Shown here in pieces: positions 1 through 8,361 of a stretch of DNA of 64,000 bases (the stretch's first letter is position 1; every line of letters begins with the position of its first letter). The translations under genes and the position numbers were made by a program. The stretch is from Helicobacter felistomachi. Lineage in GTDB: Bacteria; Campylobacterota; Campylobacteria; Campylobacterales; Helicobacteraceae. A model generated the notes under the pieces. That model saw only the letters and a list, made by a program, of their open reading frames with translations, was not told where the DNA came from and ran no database searches. The stretch is taken from positions 1,426,001 through 1,490,000 of the forward strand of contig NZ_AP028022.1 in NCBI RefSeq assembly GCF_030296895.1, written 5' to 3'.

Positions 1-2
1 AA

Positions 3-1322
3 GAGTCTGAAAAAATCATGGTCTATGACCTTGGCGGAGGGACCTTCGATGTTACGGTGCTAGAAACAGGCGATAATGTCGTGGAAGTGCTTGCCACAGG
101 GGGGGATGCTTTCTTAGGGGGCGATGACTTTGACAACCGCATCATTGACTTCATCGCCAAAGAGTTTGAGGCGGAAAATGGCATCGACATTAAAAAGGAC
201 ATCATGGCTTTGCAGCGCTTGAAAGAAGCGAGCGAAAACGCCAAAAAGGAACTGAGCTCCGCTCAAGAAACGGAGATCAATTTGCCCTTCATCACCGCCG
301 ATGCCAGCGGACCTAAGCACTTGGTGAAAAAACTCACTCGTGCGAAGTTTGAAAGCTTGATCGACGACTTGATCGAGGACACCATTAAAAAAATCGACAG
401 CGTGATCCAAGATGCGGGCTTAAGCCGTGGCGACATCGCCGAAGTGGTGATGGTGGGCGGATCGACTCGTATCCCCAAAGTGCAAGAGCGGGTGAAAAAC
501 TTCATTAACAAAGACTTAAACAAGTCTGTCAATCCCGATGAAGTCGTGGCTGTGGGGGCGAGTATCCAAGCGGGCGTGCTTAAAGGCGATGTCAAAGATG
601 TCTTGCTCCTTGATGTGATCCCCTTAAGCCTGGGCATTGAAACTTTAGGGGGCGTGATGACGAAAGTCATTGAAAAAGGCACGACCATCCCGGCTAAAAA
701 AGCGCAGGTGTTCTCCACCGCTGAGGACAACCAACCCGCCGTGTCTATCCTTGTCTTGCAAGGGGAAAGAGAATTTGCCAAGGACAACAAATCTCTAGGT
801 AAGTTTGACTTAACCGGCATTGCCCCCGCCCCTAGAGGTGTGCCCCAAATTGAGGTAACCTTTGACATTGACGCGAACGGGATTTTGACCGTGTCGGCCA
901 AAGACAAGAACACCGGCAAATCCCAAGAAATCAAAATCACCGGCTCCAGCGGGCTTAGCGATAGCGAAATTGACAAAATGGTCAAAGATGCTGAGCTACA
1001 CAAAGAGGAAGACGCACGCCGCAAGGCAGTGGTGGAGGCCAAAAACCAAGCCGAAAGCCTCGCACACCAAACCAAGAAAAACCTCGAAGAACACAAGGCA
1101 AACTTAGAGCCTAGCGAAGTGGAAAAAATCCAAAAAGCTTTAAGCGATTTGGAAAGCACACTCAAAAACGAAAACGCCAACAAAGAGGAAGTGGAGGCGA
1201 AAATGAAGGCCCTTGCCGAAAGCGCGCAAAAACTCACCGAGGCGATGATGCAAAAAGAGCAAGGAGGCGCACAAGCCTCCAAGAAAAAAGACGATGATGT
1301 GATCGATGTGGAGGCAGAGTAG
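3..1322 (+). CDS. dnaK: Chaperone DnaK (Hsp70), C-terminal part, 5' truncated by window edge
   Basis: This is the cytosolic ATP-dependent Hsp70 that binds unfolded peptides with DnaJ and GrpE. The reading frame is open from base 3, so the true start lies before the window. What is seen: the ATPase phosphate-2 motif [11 protein letters not shown] near the start, the adenosine-loop segment [13 protein letters not shown], the linker region [16 protein letters not shown], the substrate-binding beta domain and a charged helical lid. The C-terminus ends in the acidic tail [10 protein letters not shown], typical of Helicobacter DnaK. About 440 of the usual ~620 residues are present, with no internal damage. 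In Helicobacter it normally follows hrcA-grpE, which would lie to the left. A hairpin follows the stop codon. Confidence 0.98.
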   Translation, partial: ESEKIMVYDLGGGTFDVTVLETGDNVVEVLATGGDAFLGGDDFDNRIIDFIAKEFEAENGIDIKKDIMALQRLKEASENAKKELSSAQETEINLPFITADASGPKHLVKKLTRAKFESLIDDLIEDTIKKIDSVIQDAGLSRGDIAEVVMVGGSTRIPKVQERVKNFINKDLNKSVNPDEVVAVGASIQAGVLKGDVKDVLLLDVIPLSLGIETLGGVMTKVIEKGTTIPAKKAQVFSTAEDNQPAVSILVLQGEREFAKDNKSLGKFDLTGIAPAPRGVPQIEVTFDIDANGILTVSAKDKNTGKSQEIKITGSSGLSDSEIDKMVKDAELHKEEDARRKAVVEAKNQAESLAHQTKKNLEEHKANLEPSEVEKIQKALSDLESTLKNENANKEEVEAKMKALAESAQKLTEAMMQKEQGGAQASKKKDDDVIDVEAE

Positions 1323-1655
1323 CCTTTAAGCCCTGCTTATGGCTCTTTTAAGGGGGGTTAGCACACCCCCTAAAACTCTTTAATTTCCCCTTAAGTCGTG
1401 GGGGTAGCGGTGTTTTGTTGGCTTTATGCGAGAGGGTGGTCCATCTTCTCAAGCTACCCTAGTGGTGGAATACACAACAATTAAGCCCTTACCAACCGCG
1501 CCCTAAAGCCCCACAAAGCAGAATGCTTTGCTCTTTAGCTAAGGGGATTACCACGCATGCTCTTGAGAGCATAACAAAAGACAATCATCTTAAAGTGTCA
1601 GCTAAGATAATTCTGTATAAATCATATCATTAATTCTATATAAATCATACACTGC
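1323..1655. other. Non-coding stretch between dnaK and the IS remnant, rich in hairpins
   Basis: No credible gene is present. After the dnaK terminator there are three inverted repeats. GGGTAGC near 1402 can pair with GCTACCC near 1455. CTAAAG (1503-1508) pairs with CTTTAG (1533-1538) around an inner CAAAGCA/TGCTTTG stem (1514-1530). ATGCTCT/AGAGCAT (1557-1572) follows shortly after a TTAC tetranucleotide (1548-1551). Subterminal hairpins beside a TTAC site are what the left end of an IS200/IS605 element looks like, and the tnpA remnant begins about 85 bases further on. The hairpins are seen; the role as transposon end is inference. Confidence 0.4.
1346..1375 (+). terminator. Probable transcription terminator after dnaK
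   Basis: A hairpin lies 24 bases after the dnaK stop. TTTTA and GGGGG on the left pair with CCCCC and TAAAA on the right, with one bulged A and a short loop. The run after the stem (CTCTTTAATTT) is only moderately T-rich, so termination strength is uncertain. Confidence 0.55.
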
Positions 1656-2030
1656 ATGCAAACTATCAAATACAAGAATACAAGAGCAACAACAATCTTG
1701 TCTATACTTGCAAATACCATGCTGTGTGGTGTCCTAAATACAAGAGAAAAGTTCTTGTAAATCAGGTAGAGATAAGATTGAAACAAATTGTTTTAGAAGT
1801 GGCACAAGAATTAGAGGTGGAGATTTTAGAAATGGAAACAGATAAGGACCATAGAAACTCCGCTGCGCTCATTTTGGAGTGATGAAGTTTATTAGAACAG
1901 CTAAAGGCAGAAGCAGTCGGCTTTTAAGGCAAGAGTTTGTGCATTTGAGAACAAGACTACCCACACCATGGACAAACTCTTGTTTGATTTCTTCTATAGG
2001 GGGGTGCGCCTTTGAAAACAAGTGGAAAGA
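1656..2030 (+). pseudogene. tnpA: IS200/IS605-family TnpA (Y1 transposase) remnant
   Basis: Y1-type single-strand transposase, broken in at least two places. The frame beginning TACAAGAGC (1679) encodes SNNNLVYTCKYHAVWCPKYK, the hallmark N-terminal beta strand of IS200/IS605 TnpA. The HUH metal-binding segment is lost: after METDKDH the frame runs into unrelated codons and a stop at about 1880. A second piece from 1879 encodes KGRSSRLLRQEF and then LPTPWTNSCLISS, the normal C-terminal half including the region of the catalytic tyrosine. The ATG at 1656 is out of frame with the rest because an 8-base unit, AATACAAG, is tandemly duplicated just after it; one copy would restore the frame. It is non-functional. 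Confidence 0.85.
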
Positions 2031-2032
2031 CG

Positions 2033-2688
2033 ATGTTAATCGCCTACAAGCAGAAACTCTACCATGCAAGCAAGCACAAGCACATCAGCAAGCTTCTACG
2101 CTTTTATGGCATTTGCTACAACCATGGTATGGCTTGGCATAAGAGATATGAAGGCTCTACAAGAAACACTTAAATCTCTACACTCTGCAAAGCACATCAC
2201 CAAACTCAATGAAAACAACACACTTTGCTTTTTTAAAACTTTGGGTTCTCAAACCTTGCAGGAGTTAGTAGAGAGGATAGACAAGGCTTATCAAAGATTT
2301 TTTTAAAAACAAGGCAGACCTCCTAGATTTAAAAGAGTGGCTCTATATCAATCTTTCACTTTTAAAGGGAAAACGGGTTATAAAATCCAAGACAATATTA
2401 TTTCTTTTAGTGGTTGTTGCTTTAAGTTTGTTAAAACCTACGAGTTCAATGGCAAACCTAAGACCTTAACCATAAAAAGAGATAATCTAGGCGATGTTTT
2501 CTTGTGCCTGGTGTGTGGAGAAAAACGCCAAGCGTTTCCCCTAAACCTGCAGGCACTAACAGCGTGGGGCTTGCTGGGTTAAAGACATTTCTCACCTGCT
2601 CTCATGGCGCACAAATCCCCTCACCTTTATTTTTCTCTAAATATTTGCCTTTGATGAAATCTTGTTCTAAATCTCTAAAAAGAAAAAA
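2033..2688 (+). pseudogene. tnpB: IS605-family TnpB (RNA-guided nuclease family) remnant, 3' truncated
   Basis: TnpB homologue in pieces. The ATG at 2033 opens the N-terminal helix region (LRFYGICYNHGMAWHKRYEG); the frame then shifts and continues with TLGSQTLQELVERIDKAYQRFF, stops, and resumes as GRPPRFK...QSFTFKGKTGY and TIKRDNLGDVFLCLV. The first RuvC motif, normally VGLDFGLKTFLT, reads SVGLAGLKTFLT here, so the catalytic Asp is missing. At about 2688 the sequence changes abruptly into a PEtN transferase gene, so the last RuvC motifs, the zinc finger and the right end are absent. There are at least three frame breaks. It is a dead copy, unlike the better preserved IS607-type TnpB at 54.3-55.6 kb. 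Confidence 0.85.
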
Positions 2689-3039
2689 TGTGGTGCTCAT
2701 TGTAGGGGAAAGCGCATCTAGAAATTTTATGCAACTTTATGGCTATAGCGTGCCTAATAACCCGGCGTTGCATGGGTTGTTAAGAGAGAGAGAGAGAGAG
2801 AGAGAAGGCAAAAACACCCTGAATAGGTGAAACGCATAGAACAAAAGGTGAAACGCATAGAACAAGCCGTGCATCAACCTTTCATGAGCGATGATCTCAT
2901 CCACACACTTTTACCTATCGTGGGGATACACACCAAAGACAATTTAGAGAGCAAGGATTTATTTAGCCCCAAGTTTGACACGCATAGAAAAAGGGTTTAT
3001 TGCGGGGGGCAAGAGTATTCCCCTAATCCGCCCCGCTAA
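2689..3039 (+). pseudogene. Fragment of lipid A phosphoethanolamine transferase (EptA-like), internally deleted
   Basis: A scrap of an inner-membrane alkaline-phosphatase-superfamily PEtN transferase. It begins in the middle of the gene at the metal-binding segment VVLIVGESASRNFMQLYGYS, runs through an (AG)11 tract, then jumps after a large deletion to the C-terminal segment PFMSDDLIHTLLPIVGIHTK and LESKDLFSPKFD. All transmembrane helices and most of the catalytic domain are missing. The DNA is almost identical to parts of the two larger paralogues at 51.2-54.2 kb. Just after the AG tract an 18-base unit, GTGAAACGCATAGAACAA, is repeated with three bases between the copies. Its left junction is with the tnpB remnant, so IS activity or recombination probably produced it. 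Confidence 0.8.
2783..2804 (+). repeat. (AG)11 dinucleotide repeat inside the PEtN transferase remnant
   Basis: Eleven perfect AG units. The same repeat, with the same unit number and nearly the same flanks, sits in the paralogue at 53413-53434. Such tracts expand and contract by slipped-strand mispairing in Helicobacter. Here the host gene is already a fragment. Confidence 0.95.
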
Positions 3040-3187
3040 CCCGCCTAACTTTTTAACCCACGCCCTAGTTGCAATTTAAGCACCCTGACACGCTGAAGTG
3101 CTCTAGCAGGCTGTTGCCTCCACAGCTTTAGACCTAAGTTTTGATACGCTCTAGAGTTAGAAAGGCTAGAGTTTAGACAAGTTATAG

Positions 3188-3193
3188 TATAAT
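3188..3193 (+). promoter_or_regulatory. -10 box for ytfJ
   Basis: A perfect TATAAT lies 25 bases before the ytfJ ATG. As is usual in Helicobacter, no clear -35 box is visible. Confidence 0.6.
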
Positions 3194-3218
3194 CTCCAAA
3201 TTTAATCCAAGGTGCAAA

Positions 3219-3767
3219 ATGAGAGAAGTATTTTCAAGTCTTTTGTTGGTCGTCGGCGTGGTGCAAGCCACGAACATCACCCTAAACCAACCCTTAAAGG
3301 AAGTCGTGGTTGAGGACAAGGGTGAGCTTGTCTTGCATGGCAACTCCATAGATTACAAAAAGTGGGACAGCAAAAACTTAGTGGGTAAGGTGCGGATTTT
3401 GCAGCACATGGCGGGGCGCAAAAGCGTCAAGGCGGAGAACCAACCTCTCATGGACAAAATCGTGGCCGCCCACTTTGATGCGCACAAATACCAAACGACC
3501 AACATCATCAACATAGACGATGCCATCATGGGAACAGGGCTATTTGTCAAGGGGGAAACCAAGAAGGCAAAAAAAGAGCACCCCGACAGTCAAGTAGTGA
3601 TGGATAATGAAGGTGTGGTGCAAAAGGCGTGGGATTTAAAAAAGCAAGAAAGCTTAATTGTCGTGCTTGATAAAACAGGCAAGGTGCGCTTTGTGCACGA
3701 GGGTAAGCTCAGCGATGCCCAAATGCAGCAGGTGCTCGATTTGGCCAAGAAGTTGCAACAAGAATAG
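3219..3767 (+). CDS. ytfJ: YtfJ family periplasmic thioredoxin-fold protein
   Basis: A 182-residue protein with a short N-terminal signal peptide (MREVFSSLLLVVGVVQA, probable cleavage after VQA), so likely periplasmic. The remainder fits the YtfJ family: the segment LVGKVRILQHMAGRKSVKA in the position of a thioredoxin-fold strand, KYQTTNIINIDDAIMGTGLF, and a final strand and helix of the form LIVVLDKTGKVRFVHEGKLS. No CxxC redox motif is present, as in other YtfJ proteins, and the biochemical role is unknown. It is transcribed alone: a TATAAT box lies just upstream and a strong terminator follows the stop. It is the only intact gene between dnaK and gadB. Confidence 0.8.
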   Translation: MREVFSSLLLVVGVVQATNITLNQPLKEVVVEDKGELVLHGNSIDYKKWDSKNLVGKVRILQHMAGRKSVKAENQPLMDKIVAAHFDAHKYQTTNIINIDDAIMGTGLFVKGETKKAKKEHPDSQVVMDNEGVVQKAWDLKKQESLIVVLDKTGKVRFVHEGKLSDAQMQQVLDLAKKLQQE

Positions 3768-3794
3768 GGGTTTTGGCCATTTCCAGTACGTAGG

Positions 3795-3826
3795 GTGAGT
3801 GCCTTTTGGGGTGCTCACGGCTTTTT
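3795..3826 (+). terminator. Rho-independent terminator of ytfJ
   Basis: GTGAGTGCC pairs with GGGTGCTCAC to give a 9-bp stem with two G-T pairs, and five Ts follow after GGC. It lies 27 bases after the ytfJ stop. Confidence 0.75.
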
Positions 3827-3831
3827 CGCGT

Positions 3832-4181
3832 GGCTGTCCTGGGCGTTTTTAGCTTAAGCTTAATGGGGTACGGTTAGCGCTGTGGTTGTGTCCTTGCCCT
3901 ATAACGCTCCTTAAGGCTCTAGGAGCTTTTTGGCTTTTTGTGGTTTGTAAGCCGCTACGGACATGTGCAAAGACGCAAGGCAAGCTTACATAAGATTGGC
4001 GACTGATTTAATCATAACCCTGACCCAAGCCCTTGCGCACCTAAGTGGTAAATCACCCAAGTTAGGCAAAACTACAAATACCCCCTCTTAAGGGGTGTCG
4101 TTTATCCAGCGATTTTAAAAGACAAACGAGGGGGAAAAGACAGCCTTTCTAAGCACAATCTGCTCGTCCTAATTGTGTAGG
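3832..4181. other. Intergenic region between ytfJ and lipoprotein pseudogene
   Basis: I find no credible gene. It contains a second terminator-like hairpin (3906-3931) and a weak ACCCC/GGGGT stem around 4079-4096. A small RNA ending at the 3906 hairpin is possible but nothing else supports it. Confidence 0.4.
3906..3931 (+). terminator. Terminator-like hairpin with no obvious upstream gene
   Basis: GCTCCT and AGGAGC form a perfect 6-bp stem with a 9-base loop, followed immediately by five Ts. No reading frame ends just before it, so it may be a backup for ytfJ or the end of an untranslated RNA. Confidence 0.55.
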
Positions 4182-4491
4182 TTATCTTGAGTACTCTAGC
4201 TTGGATTGCCATGCGGATAGCTCATCCATGCGTTTGTTGATATTGTCCATGATGATCCCGGCAGTTTTATAAAACTCTTTACGTTGTTCGGGATTCATTT
4301 TCTCAGCCCGTTTGTGAAGTTCCATGTCATAATCAGGCACCTTGTCTGGAGCAACTTGACTCACCAACTTGATGGGATCTGCATTATCTTCGACGTTTAA
4401 TGAAACCACTTTTGCCGGTAACCGGTAAAGTGGTGCACAAACCTGCTAAAACTAAAGCAGAAACTCCTAATTTAAAAGACCACACGTACAT
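4182..4491 (-). pseudogene. Small lipoprotein, frameshifted in the lipobox
   Basis: From ATG 4491 the frame gives a signal sequence, MYVWSFKLGVSALVLAGLC, then a short nonsense tail and a stop. The body lies in another frame: VVSLNVEDNADPIKLVSQVA to the end, rich in Lys, Glu and Met (helical). Removing one T from the TTT in GCAGGTTTGTGCACC gives the lipobox LAGC and joins both parts into a lipoprotein of about 100 residues with mature N-terminus CAPLYRLPAKVV. So this is either a one-base insertion mutant or a sequencing error. No function can be assigned. Confidence 0.55.
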
Positions 4492-4873
4492 CCTTTGTAA
4501 AAAAATTAAAAAACATGTCAACGTTCTAATCCACATTTGTAAACCTTGAGTAAACATCAAGACCCATGCCTTAAAAGTCCTAAATTTTATAGAAAAATCC
4601 GACTATTCAATCATTTAATTTTTTTGTATCTATCATGGCTTAAATAGCTTGGTCCACGCACCCCAACGGCCTGCAATCATTTTTTCTCACAGAAAGTATA
4701 AACAAGGGCAAAACGACGCTTGGGTTTCACACCATTGCCGACATAGGCAGACACCCCAACTTAAGCACTTATGGACCACTCTCAAAGAAGTTGGCTATGT
4801 CGTGTGGGAGACTTTGGGGATTCTCGCGCTGCGTTTATGAACACTCCTTTACGCAATAAACCCCTCTAAATAC
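4492..4873. other. AT-rich intergenic region
   Basis: No supported gene. The left part is A+T-rich and may hold the promoter of the leftward lipoprotein gene. The right part contains a short plus-strand frame (4649-4840) without a ribosome binding site or recognisable family. gadB ends at the right edge. Confidence 0.4.
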
Positions 4874-6316
4874 TTAGTGTGTGTACCCTACGGGGACAAT
4901 TTTATTCCCCTCACGCTTGGGACGTGTGATGCGCGCGCTATCTAGCTCTTTAATCGCTTGTTTGAGGTCTTTTAAGAATAAAGACATTTGCTCCATGCTT
5001 TGATCGGCCCTCACGACCACACGCATCACCGACACCTCTTTAAAATTTGCCGGGAGCGGGTAGGCGGGCACTTGCCAGCCATTAAAGCGCAGATGCTCCG
5101 CCAAATCGTATAAATCCCACTGCTTCTCTTGTTGTGCCTTTTTACTGAGACTCCAACACACAATAGGGATATTTTGCCCCTCATTTACCATATCAAACAA
5201 ACCTAAAGACTTGATGCCCTTTGCCAAAAACAACCCCACATCGCGGGTTCTAGCATGCACAGCTTTATAGCCCTCAAAACCCCAGCGCACAAAGCAATAA
5301 TATTGTGCCCAAATTTGCGAGCCTGAACGGGAAAAATTGATTTGGAAAGTCGGCTCAAAGTCGCCCAAATACGCCACCTTGAAAACCAATTCTTCGGGCA
5401 AATACTCCTTATCCCGCCACAACACCCAGCCAATCCCCGGATAAATGAGCCCGTATTTATGCCCCGAAGTGGAGATAGACACGACATTTTTTAAGCGAAA
5501 ATCCCACGCCAAATTAGGTTGCATGAAGGGCAAATACAGCCCCCCAGAAGCCGCATCCACATGGATGGGCACGCTCAATTTGGCATGTTGGTTGTAATCG
5601 CTTAAGAGCTGGTCTAAAGCGACAATGTCGTCAAACCCGCCCGTGTAGGTGATGCCCATGATCGGCACAATGCCAATCGTGTAGTCATCGCAAAGACCAA
5701 CCGCTTTTTGTGGGTCTAGAGTGAGGTTGTTAAAATCACTTAAAGGGACTTCGCGTAGCTCAATGTCCCAATACACGCAAAATTTCTCCCACACCACTTG
5801 ATAGCCTGAGCTCACGATGAGATTAGGCTTTTTAGCGTTGATGTCTATGCCTAGAGCCTCAGCGCGTTTGCGCCAGCGGAATTTCATCGCCATCCCGCCC
5901 AGCATACACGCCTCAGAAGAGCCCACAGTGGAAGTGCCCATGTAGTCTTCATCGGGGTTTGCACTCCACAAGTTGGCAATGATATTCACGCACCGCTTTT
6001 CGATCTCTGTGGTTTGGGGGTATTCGGCCTTGTCAATGGCATTGGTTGCCATTGAATCGAGCATGATTTTTCTCGCCTCCTCCTCCATGTAGGTTTGCAC
6101 GAAGGTGCAAAGATTGTAACGGGGGTTGCCATCGTGCATCATCTCATCGGCGACCAGCTGGTAGGCGATGCGCGGATCCATCATTTTGTGCCCGATTTTC
6201 TCGCGGGGCAACAAAACATCGCTCTCTATACTGCCAAAAATAGGTGTGGATGAGTTGTCCGCCTTGAAAACAAACTTTTCGCTGTCTCTATCTATGTGGC
6301 TTTTTTTGTGTAGCAT
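4874..6316 (-). CDS. gadB: Glutamate decarboxylase (PLP-dependent)
   Basis: Cytosolic enzyme that converts glutamate to GABA and CO2 while consuming a proton, the core of glutamate-dependent acid resistance. The 480-residue product aligns along the whole length of bacterial GadA/GadB (about 466 residues). Visible are GTSTVGSSEACMLGGMAMKF, the HVDAASGG metal-free PLP pocket, and STSGHKYGL, whose Lys forms the Schiff base with PLP. The protein ends GYTH, so a C-terminal His near the position of the E. coli pH-switch His is present. A strong GGAGG site lies a few bases before the ATG. No glutamate/GABA antiporter gene (gadC) is next to it or elsewhere in the window. The phosphoesterase gene upstream, on the same strand and 30 bases away, may be co-transcribed. 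H. pylori lacks gadB. Confidence 0.95.
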   Translation of the reverse strand: MLHKKSHIDRDSEKFVFKADNSSTPIFGSIESDVLLPREKIGHKMMDPRIAYQLVADEMMHDGNPRYNLCTFVQTYMEEEARKIMLDSMATNAIDKAEYPQTTEIEKRCVNIIANLWSANPDEDYMGTSTVGSSEACMLGGMAMKFRWRKRAEALGIDINAKKPNLIVSSGYQVVWEKFCVYWDIELREVPLSDFNNLTLDPQKAVGLCDDYTIGIVPIMGITYTGGFDDIVALDQLLSDYNQHAKLSVPIHVDAASGGLYLPFMQPNLAWDFRLKNVVSISTSGHKYGLIYPGIGWVLWRDKEYLPEELVFKVAYLGDFEPTFQINFSRSGSQIWAQYYCFVRWGFEGYKAVHARTRDVGLFLAKGIKSLGLFDMVNEGQNIPIVCWSLSKKAQQEKQWDLYDLAEHLRFNGWQVPAYPLPANFKEVSVMRVVVRADQSMEQMSLFLKDLKQAIKELDSARITRPKREGNKIVPVGYTH

Positions 6317-6346
6317 ACAAACCTCCGTGAAATAAGATGTATGGTA

Positions 6347-6958
6347 CTAGCAATTAGTCAATGGTGGGTTTCTTAAATGTGTGGCGATAAAATCCTCAAA
6401 GCAAAAAATGGGCTGTTTGGCGTGGTAGCGAAAATCAATGCAGACATTGATCGCATCGGGGTTTTTGGGCTGTGGGGTGCGGGTGTGCGTGTGCCCGTGT
6501 AGCCAAAAGGTTTTAAGGGCAGGGTTTATAGCCTCTTGTTGCACCCACGCGTTTAAGATGTCTTCGGCCACGAGCTGGTCGTATTCCTTAGAATCGGGCG
6601 GGTAGTGGCACAAAATGAAGCGGTAAAGCCCGTTCATTTCAATATCCACAAGAGCAAAAAGCTTGTCTAGCACCTGAAAGCCACAATTGATATACGCCTT
6701 GTCTGGCAAAAGATCGTGATTGCCCCTGATTAAGAATTTTTGCCCCTTGAAACTAGAAAACACATTGTTTAACGCTTTAGAAGTTGTTTTTGCCAAAGCC
6801 AAATCGCCCAAAAACCACACGATGTCCTCTGCTTGCACCCCATCTAGCATGCGTGCCCATGTTTGATTCAGCTCCTCCACCGACTTGAAGGGCAGGGTAG
6901 AGTATTTGATGATGTTTTTATGGAAGAGGTGCAAATCCGAAACAGCGTAATGTTTCAT
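6347..6958 (-). CDS. Calcineurin-like metallophosphoesterase
   Basis: A 203-residue cytosolic protein with the complete dinuclear metallophosphoesterase signature in order: SDLHLFH (D-x-H) near the N-terminus, WFLGDLAL (GD), LIRGNHDL (GNHD), CHYPP, and HGHTHTR (GHxH) near the C-terminus. This is the compact YfcE/UPF0025-like type. The substrate cannot be told from sequence; related proteins cleave phosphodiesters or nucleotides. The ATG at 6958 is preceded by a GGAG site 8 bases away. It lies directly upstream of gadB on the same strand, so the two may form an operon, but a functional link is not established. Confidence 0.85.
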   Translation of the reverse strand: MKHYAVSDLHLFHKNIIKYSTLPFKSVEELNQTWARMLDGVQAEDIVWFLGDLALAKTTSKALNNVFSSFKGQKFLIRGNHDLLPDKAYINCGFQVLDKLFALVDIEMNGLYRFILCHYPPDSKEYDQLVAEDILNAWVQQEAINPALKTFWLHGHTHTRTPQPKNPDAINVCIDFRYHAKQPIFCFEDFIATHLRNPPLTNC

Positions 6959-7231
6959 GGGGTTTCTCCATATTTTATTAACCTGAAATCTAGCACAATA
7001 GACTTCTTAAAATGTTAAACAATGGGGAAAGATTCTAAGAGCGTGTGTCGTGTTGTAATGCCTTGATGGCACGCACAAATGCCCTAGAGGGCCTTCTAAC
7101 ACACCAGCCCCTACTTTCTTAAAACTTTATGCGCCACTTTTTGCGTATCCTTAGCCCCGAATCACTTCACGACACGCCTTGACTAAACTTTGCTTGGGGC
7201 GGTATTTTGGATGTGGGGTGGAGGTAAAACT

Positions 7232-8043
7232 TTAGAGTTTGTCTAAAACTTCTAAACTCTTATGTGCGGCGTGTGTGGCGACCAGTTTGTCAAAGTGGCG
7301 ATCAAGGTGATCTGTGAGGTAGGGGTTAGTCAACCTCAAATACTTGGCAACCCGCCTTTAGAAAACCCTCTAATGTGGTTAAAAAACGCCCGCCCATTGT
7401 CAAAAATGGGGGCGGATCTTAAAAGTAAGTTGTTGTCCACCAACATCTTAAAATTACCTAAATGCGTATTGCGATTGGCGATGATCGCATCAAATAAGAC
7501 TAAAGCGCTTAAGGCTTGCGCGCCCATCACAGCTTCTATCTCTCTCATCATCAAGCTTGCCTGCAAAGATAAAGATATAGGTACGCAAGCACTCTCAAAT
7601 AGACACTTGCAAGTAGACATTGTCCTTCCCACCCCCTTTACCAACTCAATGCCCTTAGTGCTCTCATGCTATCGGTGGTGGGCTCGGAGCTTCGAATTTG
7701 TCCCTCTGTGTGCCCCTTAAAGCACCTGTGATCGCCACTCTTTGCAAAATGGGGTTAAGGGGGTTGAGTTGTCTTTTAACGATAGAATTAGCGTGGTGGG
7801 CTAGGGGTTTTTGTTATCAGCATCTTAAGCCTCCCTCTAGGGCGTTTAAAATTTTGCTGGAAAAAGAGCGACTGTGGGGGGTTTTGCTCTAAAAGCCACA
7901 CCAACAAGCGTTCTTCATCTGCTCCATTAAGGCGTAGGTGGGGCATTAGAGCATCGTTTAGTGTCTCCACTTGTAGGTTTACCCCCGTCCAACACCCCAA
8001 ACTCTAAAACGGGGCGGTCTTTGCTTAGTAGGGTGTAGTGCAC
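7232..8043 (-). pseudogene. HipA-like kinase-domain protein, multiply frameshifted
   Basis: Remains of a HipA/CtkA-type protein kinase. From GTG 8043 the frame gives VHYTLLSKDRPVLEFGVLDG; a G5 tract (4 would keep the frame) then shifts it to VETLNDALMPHLRLNGADEE. After further breaks, 7644-7336 encodes the diagnostic kinase core LFDAIIANRNTHLGNFKMLV (the HipA-like N-x-D/N-x-H loop, here NRNTHLGN) and APIFDNGRAFF (DxG-type metal site). The natural C-terminus (YLTDHLDRHFDKL, then a stop at 7232) is in yet another frame. At least four breaks are present, so this is decayed rather than a single error. HipA proteins are toxin kinases paired with antitoxins; the small gene upstream (8107-8361) is a possible former partner. 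Confidence 0.5.
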
Positions 8044-8106
8044 TTAGGCTCGTTTTTTAGTGTTAAAAGGACTGGTGGGTTTTGCAAGGGTTATCAACCA
8101 AAAACC

Positions 8107-8361
8107 CTAGACGTTTTCTTGCTTTCTTTGTATTTTTTCTCTCTCAGCCTGCATTTGGGCTTTAGTGCGCCTGATGCGTTTGGGTTTTTCAAACAACATG
8201 TTGATTTGCTCTCTGATCCCCATGAACTCGTGCACCAAATCTATAATCCCCGCCTTTTCTAACTGAGTTTGTATCTCGTGCATGCGTTGCATTTTTTGCA
8301 TAAGCTCTTGCTGGTTATGGATTTGCCTTACTACACTGTTTTTGTCTGCTTTGGTCATCAA
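8107..8361 (-). CDS. Small coiled-coil protein
   Basis: An 84-residue, highly charged, all-helical protein. Residues 10-40 (QIHNQQELMQKMQRMHEIQT and on) form a heptad-like coiled coil, and the C-terminus is strongly basic (RIRRTKAQMQAEREKIQRKQ). I do not recognise the family. It lies 63 bases upstream of the HipA-like pseudogene on the same strand, so it could be an antitoxin or regulatory partner, but it has no visible DNA-binding helix-turn-helix. It is the only undamaged gene between the phosphoesterase and the HP1076 homologue. Confidence 0.5.
   Translation of the reverse strand: MMTKADKNSVVRQIHNQQELMQKMQRMHEIQTQLEKAGIIDLVHEFMGIREQINMLFEKPKRIRRTKAQMQAEREKIQRKQENV

Noticed and set aside
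263-1282. Long 339-codon frame on the minus strand inside dnaK
   Set aside because: It is the antisense shadow of a certain DnaK gene; composition is Ser/Leu-rich without any family motif.
4649-4840. 63-codon plus-strand frame
   Set aside because: No ribosome binding site and no recognised motif; it lies in a decayed intergenic stretch.
7262-7720. 152-codon plus-strand frame
   Set aside because: Opposite strand carries the HipA-like kinase core, which is the meaningful reading.
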